In this document: positions 36,275 through 45,318 of the stretch, piece by piece
How positions within the stretch are numbered: the first letter of the stretch is position 1
How the letters are laid out: the number at the start of each line of letters is the position of its first letter
Assembly (NCBI RefSeq): GCF_000420845.1
Contig: NZ_ATVS01000015.1
Location: 30,351-94,350 of the forward strand
DNA: 64,000 bases
From: Butyrivibrio sp. AE3009
GTDB taxonomy: Bacteria > Bacillota > Clostridia > Lachnospirales > Lachnospiraceae
Direction of reading: 5' to 3'
Made by a program: the position numbers and the translations under genes
Notes under the pieces: model-generated
What the model saw: the letters and a program-made list of their open reading frames with translations, nothing else
Database searches by the model: none
What the model was told of the DNA's origin: nothing

Positions 36275-38194
36275 ATGGCAAATGAACAATATAACGCTTC
36301 CAGCATCACCGTACTGGAGGGACTTGAGGCTGTACGTAAACGTCCCGGAATGTACATCGGAAGTGTTACTACAAGAGGTCTCAATCATCTTGTATATGAG
36401 ATTGTAGACAACGCTGTAGATGAGCATCTTGCAGGATTCTGCACCAAAATCCATGTAACTCTTGAGGCCGATGGTTCGGCTACCGTAGAAGATAACGGAC
36501 GAGGTATCCCGGTGGAGATGCACGCTAAGGGCGTATCAGCAGAGCGTGTGGTTCTCACTGTACTTCATGCCGGTGGAAAATTTGATAACAATGCTTATAA
36601 GACTTCAGGAGGTCTCCACGGTGTGGGATCTTCTGTTGTCAATGCGCTTTCAACAAGAATGTCCGTAGTTGTTAAGAAGGACGGATATATATATAAGGAC
36701 ACCTACGCAAGAGGTATTCCTACGACAGAGCTTAAGGATGGGCTTCTCGTACCTGTTGGAACCACAAGAGAGACCGGTACATCCATCAATTTTTTACCTG
36801 ATGATACTATTTTTGAGAAAACAAGATTCAAAGAGGATGATATCAAGTCAAGGCTTCATGAAACTGCCTATCTGAATCCTTCTCTTACAATCATTTTCCA
36901 GGATAAGAGACCGGGAGTTGAGGAATACATCGAATTCCATGAGCCCGACGGAATTACCGGCTTTATCAAGGATATGAACAAATCCAAAGAGACTGTTCAC
37001 GAAGTAATATCCTTCAGCGGAGAGTGCGAGGGCATTGAGGTCGAAGTAGCATTCCAGTACGTCAACGAATTCCATGAAGAAGTTCTTGGCTTTTGTAACA
37101 ATATTTATAACGCTGAAGGCGGTACACATCTTACCGGCTTCAAGACCATGTTTACCAATATCATCAACCAGTATGCCCGTGAGCTGAATATCCTTAAGGA
37201 CAAAGATAATAACTTCACAGGAACTGATGTTAGAAATGGTATGACAGCCGTTATCTCCATCAAGCATCCTGACCCAAGATTTGAAGGACAGACCAAGACC
37301 AAATTGGATAATCAGGACGCAGCCAAGATCGTATCCAAGATCACTAACGATGAGGTCACAAGATATTTTGACAGAAATCTTGAGACCCTTAAGTCCATCA
37401 TAGGCTGCGCTGAGAAGGCTGCCAAGATCAGGAAGACTGAGGAGAAGGCTAAGACCAACATGCTTACCAAGCAGAAGTATTCCTTCGACTCCAATGGTAA
37501 GCTGGCCAACTGTATCAGCAAGGACGCTTCTAAATGCGAGATCTTTATCGTAGAGGGAGATTCCGCCGGTGGCAGTGCCAAGATGGCCAGAGATCGTAAT
37601 TATCAGGCAATTCTTCCTATCAGAGGTAAGATCCTCAACGTTGAGAAGGCAAGTATCGATAAGGTTCTTGCCAATGCCGAGATCAAGACAATGATCAATG
37701 CCTTTGGCTGTGGCTTTTCTGAAGGTTACGGTAATGATTTTGATATTAACAAGCTTCGCTATGACAAAATAATAATCATGGCCGATGCGGACGTAGATGG
37801 TGAGCATATTTCAACGCTTCTTCTTACGCTTTTTTACAGATTTATGCCGGAGCTTATATACCAGGGGCATGTTTACGTGGCTATGCCACCGCTATATAAG
37901 GCCATTCCTTCAAGAGGTAAGGAAGAATATCTCTACGATGATTCAGCCCTTGCCAAGTACAGGAATACGCACAAGGGACCTTTTACTCTTCAGAGATACA
38001 AAGGTCTTGGTGAGATGGATCCTGACCAGCTCTGGGAGACAACTCTTGATCCGGAGAGACGACTTCTTAAATCCGTTGAGATTGAAGATGCCAAGATGGC
38101 TTCACATATGACTGAGCTCCTCATGGGCGTTGATGTTCCGCCAAGAAGAGATTTTATACATCAGCATGCGACAGATGCTGCACTTGATATTTGA
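36275..38194 (+). CDS. Type IIA DNA topoisomerase ATPase subunit (GyrB/ParE family)
   Basis: This subunit supplies ATPase and TOPRIM activity for double-strand DNA passage. The 639-residue protein has the GHKL ATPase motifs (EIVDNAVDEH, VEDNGRGIPV, GGLHGVGSSVVNALS), the transducer, and the TOPRIM motifs EGDSAGGSAKMARDR and MADADVDG, then the RYKGLGEMDPDQLWETT C-terminal signature. It pairs with the A subunit 21 nt downstream. That A subunit lacks a GyrA-box, so the pair is more likely topoisomerase IV-like (ParE-type) than the main gyrase, but the B subunit alone does not decide this. Confidence 0.93.
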   Translation: MANEQYNASSITVLEGLEAVRKRPGMYIGSVTTRGLNHLVYEIVDNAVDEHLAGFCTKIHVTLEADGSATVEDNGRGIPVEMHAKGVSAERVVLTVLHAGGKFDNNAYKTSGGLHGVGSSVVNALSTRMSVVVKKDGYIYKDTYARGIPTTELKDGLLVPVGTTRETGTSINFLPDDTIFEKTRFKEDDIKSRLHETAYLNPSLTIIFQDKRPGVEEYIEFHEPDGITGFIKDMNKSKETVHEVISFSGECEGIEVEVAFQYVNEFHEEVLGFCNNIYNAEGGTHLTGFKTMFTNIINQYARELNILKDKDNNFTGTDVRNGMTAVISIKHPDPRFEGQTKTKLDNQDAAKIVSKITNDEVTRYFDRNLETLKSIIGCAEKAAKIRKTEEKAKTNMLTKQKYSFDSNGKLANCISKDASKCEIFIVEGDSAGGSAKMARDRNYQAILPIRGKILNVEKASIDKVLANAEIKTMINAFGCGFSEGYGNDFDINKLRYDKIIIMADADVDGEHISTLLLTLFYRFMPELIYQGHVYVAMPPLYKAIPSRGKEEYLYDDSALAKYRNTHKGPFTLQRYKGLGEMDPDQLWETTLDPERRLLKSVEIEDAKMASHMTELLMGVDVPPRRDFIHQHATDAALDI

Positions 38195-38215
38195 TAAACA
38201 CTGCGAGGTAATAGC

Positions 38216-40453
38216 GTGGAAGATAGAATTATAAAAACCGAATATTCCGACCTTATGCAGAAATCCTTCATAGATTATGCCATGAGCGTTATCGTAGCCC
38301 GTGCGCTTCCTGATATAAGAGACGGCCTTAAACCGGTTCAGAGAAGAACACTTTACGATATGTATGAGCTGGGCATCAGATATGACAGGCCCTACAGAAA
38401 GAGCGCCAGAATCGTGGGTGATACAATGGGTAAATACCACCCTCACGGTGACAGCTCTATCTACGACAGCCTTATTGTAATGACTCAGGACTTCAAAAAG
38501 ACGGTTCCGCTGGTAGACGGCCACGGTAACTTTGGCAACATCGAGGGTGATGGTGCTGCTGCCATGCGTTATACGGAGGCAAGACTATCCAAGATAACGC
38601 AGGAGAACTTTCTTGAAGATCTGGACAAAAATGTTGTTGATTTCGTTCCAAACTTTGATGAGACCGAGAAAGAGCCTTCAGTTCTTCCGGTAAAAATCCC
38701 CAACTTCTTGGTAAACGGATCTGAGGGTATCGCAGTAGGTATGGCTACCAGCACACCGCCTCATAATCTTGCAGAGGTCATTGATGCTGAGATTGCATAT
38801 ATTCAGGATGACTCTTTAACAACAAGAGATCTGATGAAGTATATTAAAGGGCCGGATTTCCCCACAGGAGGAATCGTCATCAATAAAGATGAACTCCTTA
38901 GTATCTATGAAACCGGAACCGGCAAGATAAGACTTCGCGGAAGGGTAACCACCGAGAAGGGCAAGAATGGACATATCAATCTTGTTATAACCGAGATTCC
39001 TTACACCATGATCGGCATGGGTATCGGTAAGTTCATGGCTGATGTGGCTGAGCTTGCGGAAAAGAAGATCACTAACGACATTGTTGATATCTCCAACCAG
39101 TCTTCCAAGGAAGGCATTCGTATAGTAATCGAGCTTAAGAAGGATACTGATGTAGATAACTTCACCAATCTTCTTTACAAGAAGACTAAGCTCGAAGATA
39201 CTTTTGGTGTTAACATGCTGGCTATTGATAACGGAAGGCCGGAGACCATGTCTCTCAAGGAAATAATGAGAGCATGCGCCGATTTCCAGTTTGAAGTTGC
39301 CACCAGGAAATATACAACACTTCTCAAGAAGGAACAGGAGAAGAAAGAGATTCAGGAAGGCCTTATCAAGGCTTGTAATGTAATCGACCTTGTAATTGAG
39401 ATCCTCAGAGGCTCAAAAGACAGGCCAATGGCTAAGAACTGCCTTGTTAACGGCGTAACCGATGGTATTAACTTCAAGTCAAGAGAATCCAAGGCAATGG
39501 CATCTCAGCTTCTTTTTACAGATGCACAGGCAGATGCTATTCTTGATATGAGACTGTACAAGCTCATTGGTCTTGAGCTTGATGCTCTCGTTAAAGAGCA
39601 TGAGCAGACCGTTGCCAATATCTATCGATATGAAGATATTTTGGAGAGCCATGAATCCATGTCTCTTGTAATACAGGATGAGCTTAACAAAATCAAAAAG
39701 GAATTCAAATCTCCCAGAAAGACCGAGATAGACAATAGAGAGAATGCTGTTTACGAGGAAAAGCCTGTAGAAGAGATCGATGTTGCCTTTATCATGGACA
39801 GATTTGGATATGCCAAGACTATTGATGTAAACACCTATGAGAAGAACAAGGAGACAATCGAGAGTGAGTTCAAGTTCTCCTTTGTTATGAAGAATACCGG
39901 CAAAGTATGCTTCTTTACAAATACAGGTAATCTTCATACAGTTAAGGCAATGGATCTGCCTCAGGCCAAAATGAGGGATAAGGGCGTTCCGATAGATAAC
40001 ATCAGTAATTTTGATACTGCCAAGGAGACAATAGTCCTTGCTGCAAGTCAGTCAGACCTTAATCTGTACAGACTGATGTTTACCACTAAGATGTCAATGA
40101 TGAAGATCGTTGATGGTGGTGAGTTTGATGTTTCCAAGAGAACCGTAGCCGCAACCAAGCTTGCTGACGACGATGAAGTAGTAAAAGTTGAGGTTCTCCA
40201 TGAGCAGAAGACTGTTATTCTGCAGTCGAATGACGGATTCTTCTTACGATTCTATGTTGAGACCGTACCTGAGAAGAAGAAAGCTGCTGTAGGCGTAAGA
40301 GGCATGAGACTTGGTAAAAATGATTTCGTAAGGGATGTATATTTCCTTAACGATATGGAAGAGAAGGCCATCGACCACAATGACAAGAAACTTGAACTTG
40401 GCCATCTCAAGGTAACCGGCAGAGATACGAAGGGAACAAAGGTAAGATTATGA
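38216..40453 (+). CDS. Type IIA DNA topoisomerase A subunit (ParC/GyrA family), no GyrA-box
   Basis: The A subunit cleaves and religates DNA. The 745-residue protein starts at GTG 38216 and has the winged-helix domain (SVIVARALPDIRDGLKPVQRR), the quinolone-region motif YHPHGDSSIYDSL, and AAMRYTEARLSKI with the catalytic Tyr (about residue 120). The C-terminal beta-pinwheel is present but I find no Q-R/K-R-G-G-R/K-G (GyrA-box), the motif that allows negative supercoiling. The length (745) also matches ParC (752) rather than GyrA (about 820-880). Topoisomerase IV-type decatenation is therefore favoured; annotation as gyrA is common for these. Confidence 0.9.
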   Translation: MEDRIIKTEYSDLMQKSFIDYAMSVIVARALPDIRDGLKPVQRRTLYDMYELGIRYDRPYRKSARIVGDTMGKYHPHGDSSIYDSLIVMTQDFKKTVPLVDGHGNFGNIEGDGAAAMRYTEARLSKITQENFLEDLDKNVVDFVPNFDETEKEPSVLPVKIPNFLVNGSEGIAVGMATSTPPHNLAEVIDAEIAYIQDDSLTTRDLMKYIKGPDFPTGGIVINKDELLSIYETGTGKIRLRGRVTTEKGKNGHINLVITEIPYTMIGMGIGKFMADVAELAEKKITNDIVDISNQSSKEGIRIVIELKKDTDVDNFTNLLYKKTKLEDTFGVNMLAIDNGRPETMSLKEIMRACADFQFEVATRKYTTLLKKEQEKKEIQEGLIKACNVIDLVIEILRGSKDRPMAKNCLVNGVTDGINFKSRESKAMASQLLFTDAQADAILDMRLYKLIGLELDALVKEHEQTVANIYRYEDILESHESMSLVIQDELNKIKKEFKSPRKTEIDNRENAVYEEKPVEEIDVAFIMDRFGYAKTIDVNTYEKNKETIESEFKFSFVMKNTGKVCFFTNTGNLHTVKAMDLPQAKMRDKGVPIDNISNFDTAKETIVLAASQSDLNLYRLMFTTKMSMMKIVDGGEFDVSKRTVAATKLADDDEVVKVEVLHEQKTVILQSNDGFFLRFYVETVPEKKKAAVGVRGMRLGKNDFVRDVYFLNDMEEKAIDHNDKKLELGHLKVTGRDTKGTKVRL

Positions 40454-41004
40454 GAGTAATTGCAGGCTCTGCAAGAAGATTGAAACTAATAACCCCCGAC
40501 GGTAATGACACAAGACCTACCCAGGACAGGATCAAAGAGACGCTTTTTAATATGATCCAGCTTCAGGTTCCGGGTTCAGTGTTTATTGACCTTTTTTCGG
40601 GAAGCGGTGGAATCGGTATTGAGGCCCTTTCAAGAGGCGCCAAAAAAGCATATTTTATAGAAAACGCTACAAATGCCGTAAAATGTATAACCACCAATCT
40701 TAAGACCACGCATTTTGAAGATGTGGCTACTGTTCTTAAACAGGATGTTGTCATCGGCCTTAGGAATATCCATGAAGAGGAAGCTGATATCATATTTATT
40801 GATCCTCCTTATCACGAGGATCTCTACGAGAGAACACTGGCTCAGCTTGCCACTATGGATTACGTTACACAGTACACGATGATCATTATAGAGAGTCCTC
40901 TTGAGATGGATTTCTCTTTTGTAGTGGATCTGGGACTGGAAGTAAGACGTGAAAAAGAATATAAGACAAACAAGCATGTCTTTATCTACAGAAAGGAAAA
41001 GTAA
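40450..41004 (+). CDS. rsmD: 16S rRNA (guanine966-N2)-methyltransferase RsmD
   Basis: RsmD methylates G966 of 16S rRNA using SAM during 30S assembly. The 184-residue protein has the start motif [28 protein letters not shown], the SAM site [21 protein letters not shown] and the catalytic [11 protein letters not shown]. Its ATG overlaps the topoisomerase stop by 4 nt and its stop overlaps coaD by one base. The rsmD-coaD pair is one of the most conserved in bacteria. Confidence 0.95.
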   Translation: MRVIAGSARRLKLITPDGNDTRPTQDRIKETLFNMIQLQVPGSVFIDLFSGSGGIGIEALSRGAKKAYFIENATNAVKCITTNLKTTHFEDVATVLKQDVVIGLRNIHEEEADIIFIDPPYHEDLYERTLAQLATMDYVTQYTMIIIESPLEMDFSFVVDLGLEVRREKEYKTNKHVFIYRKEK

Positions 41005-41525
41005 TGAAGATAGCCGTTTATCCCGGAAGCTTTGATCCTGTAACCTATGGTCACTTGGACATTATAAGGCGCGCCTCCAGAATGTTTGACAAAGTAATAG
41101 TGGCGGTTATGTTCAATTCAGCCAAAACTCCATTGTTTACCCTTGATGAACGTGTTAAAATGTTAAGAGAATCTGTAAAAGACCTTAATAACGTCGAAAT
41201 AGATTCCTTTGGCGGGTTAATGATCGACTACTGCAAGGAGCGCGATATTCACATAGTTATCAGGGGACTCAGAGCGATAACAGACTTTGAATACGAGCTT
41301 CAGATAGCTCAGACCAACAAGGAGCTGTCTCACAATGAAGTCGATACTGTCTTTTTAACAACTTCCTTGGAATATTCTTATCTGAGCAGTTCGGTGGTAA
41401 AGGAGATAGCAAGCTACAATGGAGATATCACACCTTGCGTTGCGCCCTTTATCGCAGATTCTTTGTATGAAAAATTTGGACACCGAAAGGATACTACTAC
41501 ATCCGACCACGAAGATCGGAAATAA
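41004..41525 (+). CDS. coaD: Pantetheine-phosphate adenylyltransferase
   Basis: CoaD transfers AMP to 4'-phosphopantetheine, the penultimate step of coenzyme A synthesis. The 173-residue protein has the nucleotidyltransferase signature [16 protein letters not shown] (T/HxGH), [14 protein letters not shown], and the C-terminal [12 protein letters not shown]. It overlaps rsmD by one base. The last ~15 residues ([12 protein letters not shown]) are a polar extension. Confidence 0.96.
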   Translation: MKIAVYPGSFDPVTYGHLDIIRRASRMFDKVIVAVMFNSAKTPLFTLDERVKMLRESVKDLNNVEIDSFGGLMIDYCKERDIHIVIRGLRAITDFEYELQIAQTNKELSHNEVDTVFLTTSLEYSYLSSSVVKEIASYNGDITPCVAPFIADSLYEKFGHRKDTTTSDHEDRK

Positions 41526-41546
41526 AAAGTAGGGGGATTAAATAAT

Positions 41547-42224
41547 ATGACAAGCAGGATTGAACAGCTGATTGATGAAATCGAGACATATATTGATAAT
41601 TGTAAGCCTCAGCCTCTTTCCTCAACCAAGATAATCGTTAACAAAGAGGAGATTGATGAGCTCCTTAGAGAGCTTCGCAGCAAGACTCCTGAAGAGATAA
41701 AGAGATATCAGAAGATCATCAGCAACAAAGAAGCCATTTTGAATGATGCCCGTCAGAAGGCACAGGCTCTTATTGATGAAGCAACAGTTCATACCAATGA
41801 GCTTATTAACGAGCATGAGATCATGCAGCAGGCATATGCACAGGCCAACGAAGTGGTTTCTCAGGCTGCCAAGCAGGCCAAGGAGATCCTCGACAATGCA
41901 ATGAACGAAGCCAATGAGATGAAGGCTTCAGCAGTACAGTATACAGATCAGCTCCTTGCTGGAGTTGAGGATGTTATTTCTCAGTCAATCGATGCCAGCA
42001 GCCGAAACAATGATGACATCATTGAAGCTATCAAGCAGCACAGCGTCGATATGGTACAGTCTGTTACTGCAAGCAATGACAGCATTCTTTCAGCGCTTAC
42101 ACAGTACAGCGAGATTATTCGTTCCAACAGGGCAGACCTTCGTCCACCGGTGGCTGCCGGCGCAGATCAGAACTATGTACAGCCCGCAGCTGAGGAATCC
42201 ATAAATCTTGATATGCTTAACTAA
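41547..42224 (+). CDS. Coiled-coil protein, DivIVA/V-ATPase-subunit-like repeat helix
   Basis: The 225-residue protein is a long coiled coil from about residue 40 to 150, with heptads rich in Ala, Glu and Lys (KAQALIDEA, AKQAKEILDNAMNEANEMKASA). Such proteins are often labelled ATP synthase subunit H-like or DivIVA-like in Lachnospiraceae, but the sequence only supports a structural coiled-coil role. The N-terminus (RIEQLIDEIETYIDNCK) resembles the DivIVA-like lead helix. The C-terminal 35 residues are a Pro/Ala linker ending SINLDMLN. It is co-oriented with coaD and ends at a terminator. Function unknown. Confidence 0.75.
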   Translation: MTSRIEQLIDEIETYIDNCKPQPLSSTKIIVNKEEIDELLRELRSKTPEEIKRYQKIISNKEAILNDARQKAQALIDEATVHTNELINEHEIMQQAYAQANEVVSQAAKQAKEILDNAMNEANEMKASAVQYTDQLLAGVEDVISQSIDASSRNNDDIIEAIKQHSVDMVQSVTASNDSILSALTQYSEIIRSNRADLRPPVAAGADQNYVQPAAEESINLDMLN

Positions 42225-42233
42225 TACATATAC

Positions 42234-42265
42234 AAGGCTGCCGCATTTGCGACAGCCTTTCTTTT
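42234..42265 (+). terminator. Rho-independent terminator
   Basis: Stem AAGGCTGCCGC (42234-42244) with GCGACAGCCTT (one mismatch), ATTT loop, then TTTCTTTT. Ends the topoisomerase-coaD-coiled-coil transcript. Confidence 0.85.
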
Positions 42266-42292
42266 GATAAGATTTGGAAAAAGGGTGACTAT

Positions 42293-43024
42293 ATGAGACT
42301 GGACAAATTTCTTGGCACCTATGATATAGGCACAAGGAAGCAGATTAAAGAGTATCTTAAGAACGGCAGATGTACCGTCAACGGCGAAGTTATTACCAAG
42401 CCGGATGTTCATATCAATGAGAACAGCGATAAGGTTGCATTTGACGGTATAGTTCTTGAATACAGTAAATTTCATTATTTTATGCTATACAAACCTGCCG
42501 GTGTTGTTTCAGCCACTACAGACGGCAAGAACACAACTGTTCTTGATCTTCTTGCGGATGAAAATGTTAAGGGTTTAAGCCCTGCCGGAAGGCTCGATAT
42601 TGATACTGAGGGACTGCTTCTTTTAACAGATGACGGAGGACTGATTCATTGTCTTCTTTCTCCCAAAAAGCATGTAGACAAAGTGTATGAAGTTCACTTA
42701 AGGGAGGTGCTCTCAGAATCTGATTCCAAGAAGCTTGAGACCGGAGTTAACATCGGTGATTACAAAGATGATGGCAGTCCTGATCTTACTCTTCCTGCTA
42801 AAGTAAGCGATGCCGGTATCGATGAGGACGGACATCCGGTTGTTCATCTTACAATCCATGAAGGCAGATTTCATCAGGTTAAGAGAATGATGGAAGCAGT
42901 GGGCAACGAAGTTTTGTTTTTAAAAAGATTGTCCATGGGGCCTCTGCAGCTCGATGACAACCTTCATCCCGGAGAGTACAGAAAGCTCACCGATGAAGAG
43001 CTGAAAGCTTTGGATATTGAATAA
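42293..43024 (+). CDS. rsuA: 16S rRNA pseudouridine(516) synthase, RsuA family
   Basis: RsuA modifies U516 of 16S rRNA. The 243-residue protein has an S4 domain (MRLDKFLGTYDIGTRKQIKEYL), YKPAGVVSAT, the catalytic motif GRLDIDTEGLLLLT with the nucleophilic Asp, and IHEGRFHQVKRMM, the RsuA-type late motif that differs from the NRQIRRM of RluB/F. The start follows AAAAAGGGTGA. This is one of three pseudouridine synthases of three subfamilies in the window. Confidence 0.93.
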   Translation: MRLDKFLGTYDIGTRKQIKEYLKNGRCTVNGEVITKPDVHINENSDKVAFDGIVLEYSKFHYFMLYKPAGVVSATTDGKNTTVLDLLADENVKGLSPAGRLDIDTEGLLLLTDDGGLIHCLLSPKKHVDKVYEVHLREVLSESDSKKLETGVNIGDYKDDGSPDLTLPAKVSDAGIDEDGHPVVHLTIHEGRFHQVKRMMEAVGNEVLFLKRLSMGPLQLDDNLHPGEYRKLTDEELKALDIE

Positions 43025-43051
43025 ATACTGGTTAATTGGAGTTTTTCATAT

Positions 43052-43657
43052 ATGAGTTCTAAGGTTTATAAAGGTGAATTTGGTTATATCAAATACAGAA
43101 GGAAGGTTGCGATCATTAGAACCGCTATCTGCCTGATTGCCGCAATTGGTATGTATGTTACAGGTCTTCTGTTATTTAAGACACAGAAAAACGGTATGAG
43201 TATCATTGCAGCTCTCGGATGTCTTCCCACAGGCTGGAGCGGTGTGAATCTTATCATGCTTCTGAAAGCAGCTTATTGCAGCGATGCAGATCATGAGAAG
43301 ATTGAGGCCTGCAAAGGTGATCTTTTGATCCATTACGATCATGTTATAACATCCTATGATACCAACTACAATATAGCAGCATCCACAGTTCTGGATAAAA
43401 ATATCTGTCTCTATGCATCTGATGATAAGCTTGATATTCACGACTGCGAAAAGCATATCAAGAAAATGATTGCCCAGAGCGGCTATTCCAGCTACAGTAT
43501 CAAGATTTTCAAGGATATTGATCAGTTCTGTAGTAGACTATCTCAGCTTGAAAAGCTTCGAAGCGAGAAAAACATTGATCCCAAGGCAATTGAGGATGCC
43601 TGGGTTCCCGGAACGGTGGAGACAGCTGCTTCGGTACTTTTATCAATTTCACTTTAA
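43052..43657 (+). CDS. Uncharacterised membrane protein with two N-terminal helices
   Basis: I do not recognise this 201-residue protein. Residues 17-42 and 48-72 are hydrophobic (IRTAICLIAAIGMYVTGLLLF; MSIIAALGCL...NLIMLLKAA), giving two membrane spans. The remaining ~130 residues are soluble and probably cytoplasmic, with Cys at 76, 85, 114, 126 and 158 but no clear metal motif. It starts 27 nt after rsuA and ends 9 nt before the pseudouridine synthase gene, so it belongs to that operon. Lachnospiraceae genomes often carry such a gene here; function unknown. Confidence 0.7.
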   Translation: MSSKVYKGEFGYIKYRRKVAIIRTAICLIAAIGMYVTGLLLFKTQKNGMSIIAALGCLPTGWSGVNLIMLLKAAYCSDADHEKIEACKGDLLIHYDHVITSYDTNYNIAASTVLDKNICLYASDDKLDIHDCEKHIKKMIAQSGYSSYSIKIFKDIDQFCSRLSQLEKLRSEKNIDPKAIEDAWVPGTVETAASVLLSISL

Positions 43658-43666
43658 CGGAGTGTT

Positions 43667-44662
43667 ATGAAGGAAATAGTTATTGGTGCAAATCAAATAG
43701 ATAAGAGATTAGACGGTTTTCTTAAGGCCTATCTGCCTGAAGCTTCCACCGGATTCATATACAAGATGCTAAGGAAGAAAAATATTACTCTCAATGGCAA
43801 GAAAGCTTCCGGAACAGAGAAACTAAAAGTAGGAGATAAGATCAATATCTTTTTCTCTGATGAGACTTTTGAGAAGTTCAAGGGAAAGAGTAACCAAGAT
43901 AGTAGTGCTGAGCCTTTTACCGATAAAGAAATCAAAGATATTAAAGCTCTCGGCAATATTTCAGTAATATATGAAGACAATAACATTATTCTTGTTAACA
44001 AACCTTCCGGAGTGCTTACTCAGAAGGCAACTCCCAAAGATGTCAGCCTAAATGAATGGCTTATCTATTATTTGTACAGCAAAAACGAAGTTACGGCTCA
44101 GTCACTTGATACCTACAGACCCTCTGTCTGCAACAGATTAGATAGAAATACCAGCGGTCTTGTTATCTGTGCCAAGTCACTTTTAGGAGCCAGAACCATG
44201 AATAAGCTCCTTAAGGACAGAAATGTAGATAAATACTACCGAACAATTGTCAGTGGTAATCTCAAAGAGCCTGTCAGGCTGACCGGATTCCTATATAAGG
44301 ATGAAGAGAAGAATAAGGTATTTATAAAAAAAGAGGACCCTAAGGATGATCGCTATTCCTATATAGAGACCTACTATCAGCCTCTTTTATACAATGAAGA
44401 AAATGATCTTACCCTGCTGGAGGTTAAGCTTATAACCGGTAAACCCCATCAGATCAGAGCTCATCTTGCCAGTATTTCCCATCCGATTATAGGTGATGTA
44501 AAATACGGCGGAAGAAAAATCGGAGGTCTTAGATCACAGCTTCTTCACAGCTACAGACTTAAGTTTCCCAATGATCTGCCGGAGGAATTTACGAGCATCA
44601 TGGGAAAAGAATACAAGGCAGAACTTCCGGAGATTTTTGGTAAGTTCTTCAGAGAGGGATAA
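43667..44662 (+). CDS. RluC/RluD-family 23S rRNA pseudouridine synthase
   Basis: RluC/D/A-type enzymes modify 23S rRNA (or tRNA) uridines. The 331-residue protein has an S4 domain (RLDGFLKAYLPEASTGFIYKML), IVYEDNNIILVNKPSGVLT-type strand, the catalytic motif CNRLDRNTSGLVICAK with the nucleophilic Asp, and GKPHQIRAHLASISHPIIGD. There is an unusually long linker (about 70-105) between the S4 and catalytic domains. The target uridine cannot be told from sequence. It is separated from recU by one base. Confidence 0.9.
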   Translation: MKEIVIGANQIDKRLDGFLKAYLPEASTGFIYKMLRKKNITLNGKKASGTEKLKVGDKINIFFSDETFEKFKGKSNQDSSAEPFTDKEIKDIKALGNISVIYEDNNIILVNKPSGVLTQKATPKDVSLNEWLIYYLYSKNEVTAQSLDTYRPSVCNRLDRNTSGLVICAKSLLGARTMNKLLKDRNVDKYYRTIVSGNLKEPVRLTGFLYKDEEKNKVFIKKEDPKDDRYSYIETYYQPLLYNEENDLTLLEVKLITGKPHQIRAHLASISHPIIGDVKYGGRKIGGLRSQLLHSYRLKFPNDLPEEFTSIMGKEYKAELPEIFGKFFREG

Positions 44663-44663
44663 T

Positions 44664-45203
44664 ATGCCAACCTGGAAATCAAGGGGTCTACGTGGTTCAA
44701 CATTAGAAGATATGATAAACAGGACTAATGAGCGCTATCAGGAGCTGTCTCTGGCGCTCATTCAAAAGATTCCTACGCCTATTACTCCTATCAATATTGA
44801 GAAGGAGACAAGGCATATAACTCTCGCATATTTTGATCAGAAAAGTACCGTGGACTACATCGGAGCAGTCCAGGGTATTCCCGTTTGTTTTGACGCAAAG
44901 GAATGCGCTGCCACTACCTTTGCACTTGAGAATATCCATCCCCATCAGGTTGCGTTCATGGATAGCTTTGAAAAGCAGGATGGTGTTGCTTTTTTTCTTA
45001 TCTATTATACAGGCAGAAATGAGTTCTATTATTTACCCTTCAGAAAATTAAAAGAATTTTGGACACGAGCACAGGAAGGCGGCCGTAAGAGCTTTAGGAG
45101 AGATGAACTTGATGATGAGTTTATTATCAGATCTCCAGGAGAAAACGGCCTTCTTATCCCATATCTTGATGCAATACAAAAAGATCTTGATCTTCGCGAT
45201 TAA
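44664..45203 (+). CDS. recU: Holliday junction resolvase RecU
   Basis: RecU cuts Holliday junctions in Gram-positive bacteria during recombination and segregation. The 179-residue protein has the N-terminal RGSTLEDMINRTNERY, the catalytic Asp and the FDAKE motif (KSTVDYIGAVQGIPVCFDAKECAATT), and HQVAFMDSFEKQDGVAFFLIYY. ATG 44664 follows GAGAGGGA; longer readings from 44571 overlap the previous gene by 92 nt. No pbp1 gene follows, unlike in Bacillus. Confidence 0.93.
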   Translation: MPTWKSRGLRGSTLEDMINRTNERYQELSLALIQKIPTPITPINIEKETRHITLAYFDQKSTVDYIGAVQGIPVCFDAKECAATTFALENIHPHQVAFMDSFEKQDGVAFFLIYYTGRNEFYYLPFRKLKEFWTRAQEGGRKSFRRDELDDEFIIRSPGENGLLIPYLDAIQKDLDLRD

Positions 45204-45222
45204 ATCACCGCAGTATAAATTG

Positions 45223-45251
45223 TTGACAATAATCTGGCTATAAGATAAAAT
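45223..45251 (+). promoter_or_regulatory. Consensus promoter for the his operon
   Basis: TTGACA (45223-45228), 17-nt spacer, TAAAAT (45246-45251). The ~60-nt leader shows no T-box or His-rich leader peptide. Confidence 0.8.
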
Positions 45252-45318
45252 CTTTATTATATTAGCGAATTATCACACTACCACTGTACCATGTGAAAGC
45301 GTTTGAAATGAGGTGTTT

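Noticed and set aside
36848..37807. 319-codon open frame on the minus strand within the topoisomerase B gene
   Set aside because: Antisense shadow of a strongly conserved gene; no ribosome binding site and no family motifs.
45204..45318. T-box or attenuator before hisZ
   Set aside because: The ~60-nt leader lacks a T-box sequence, a specifier stem and a terminator.
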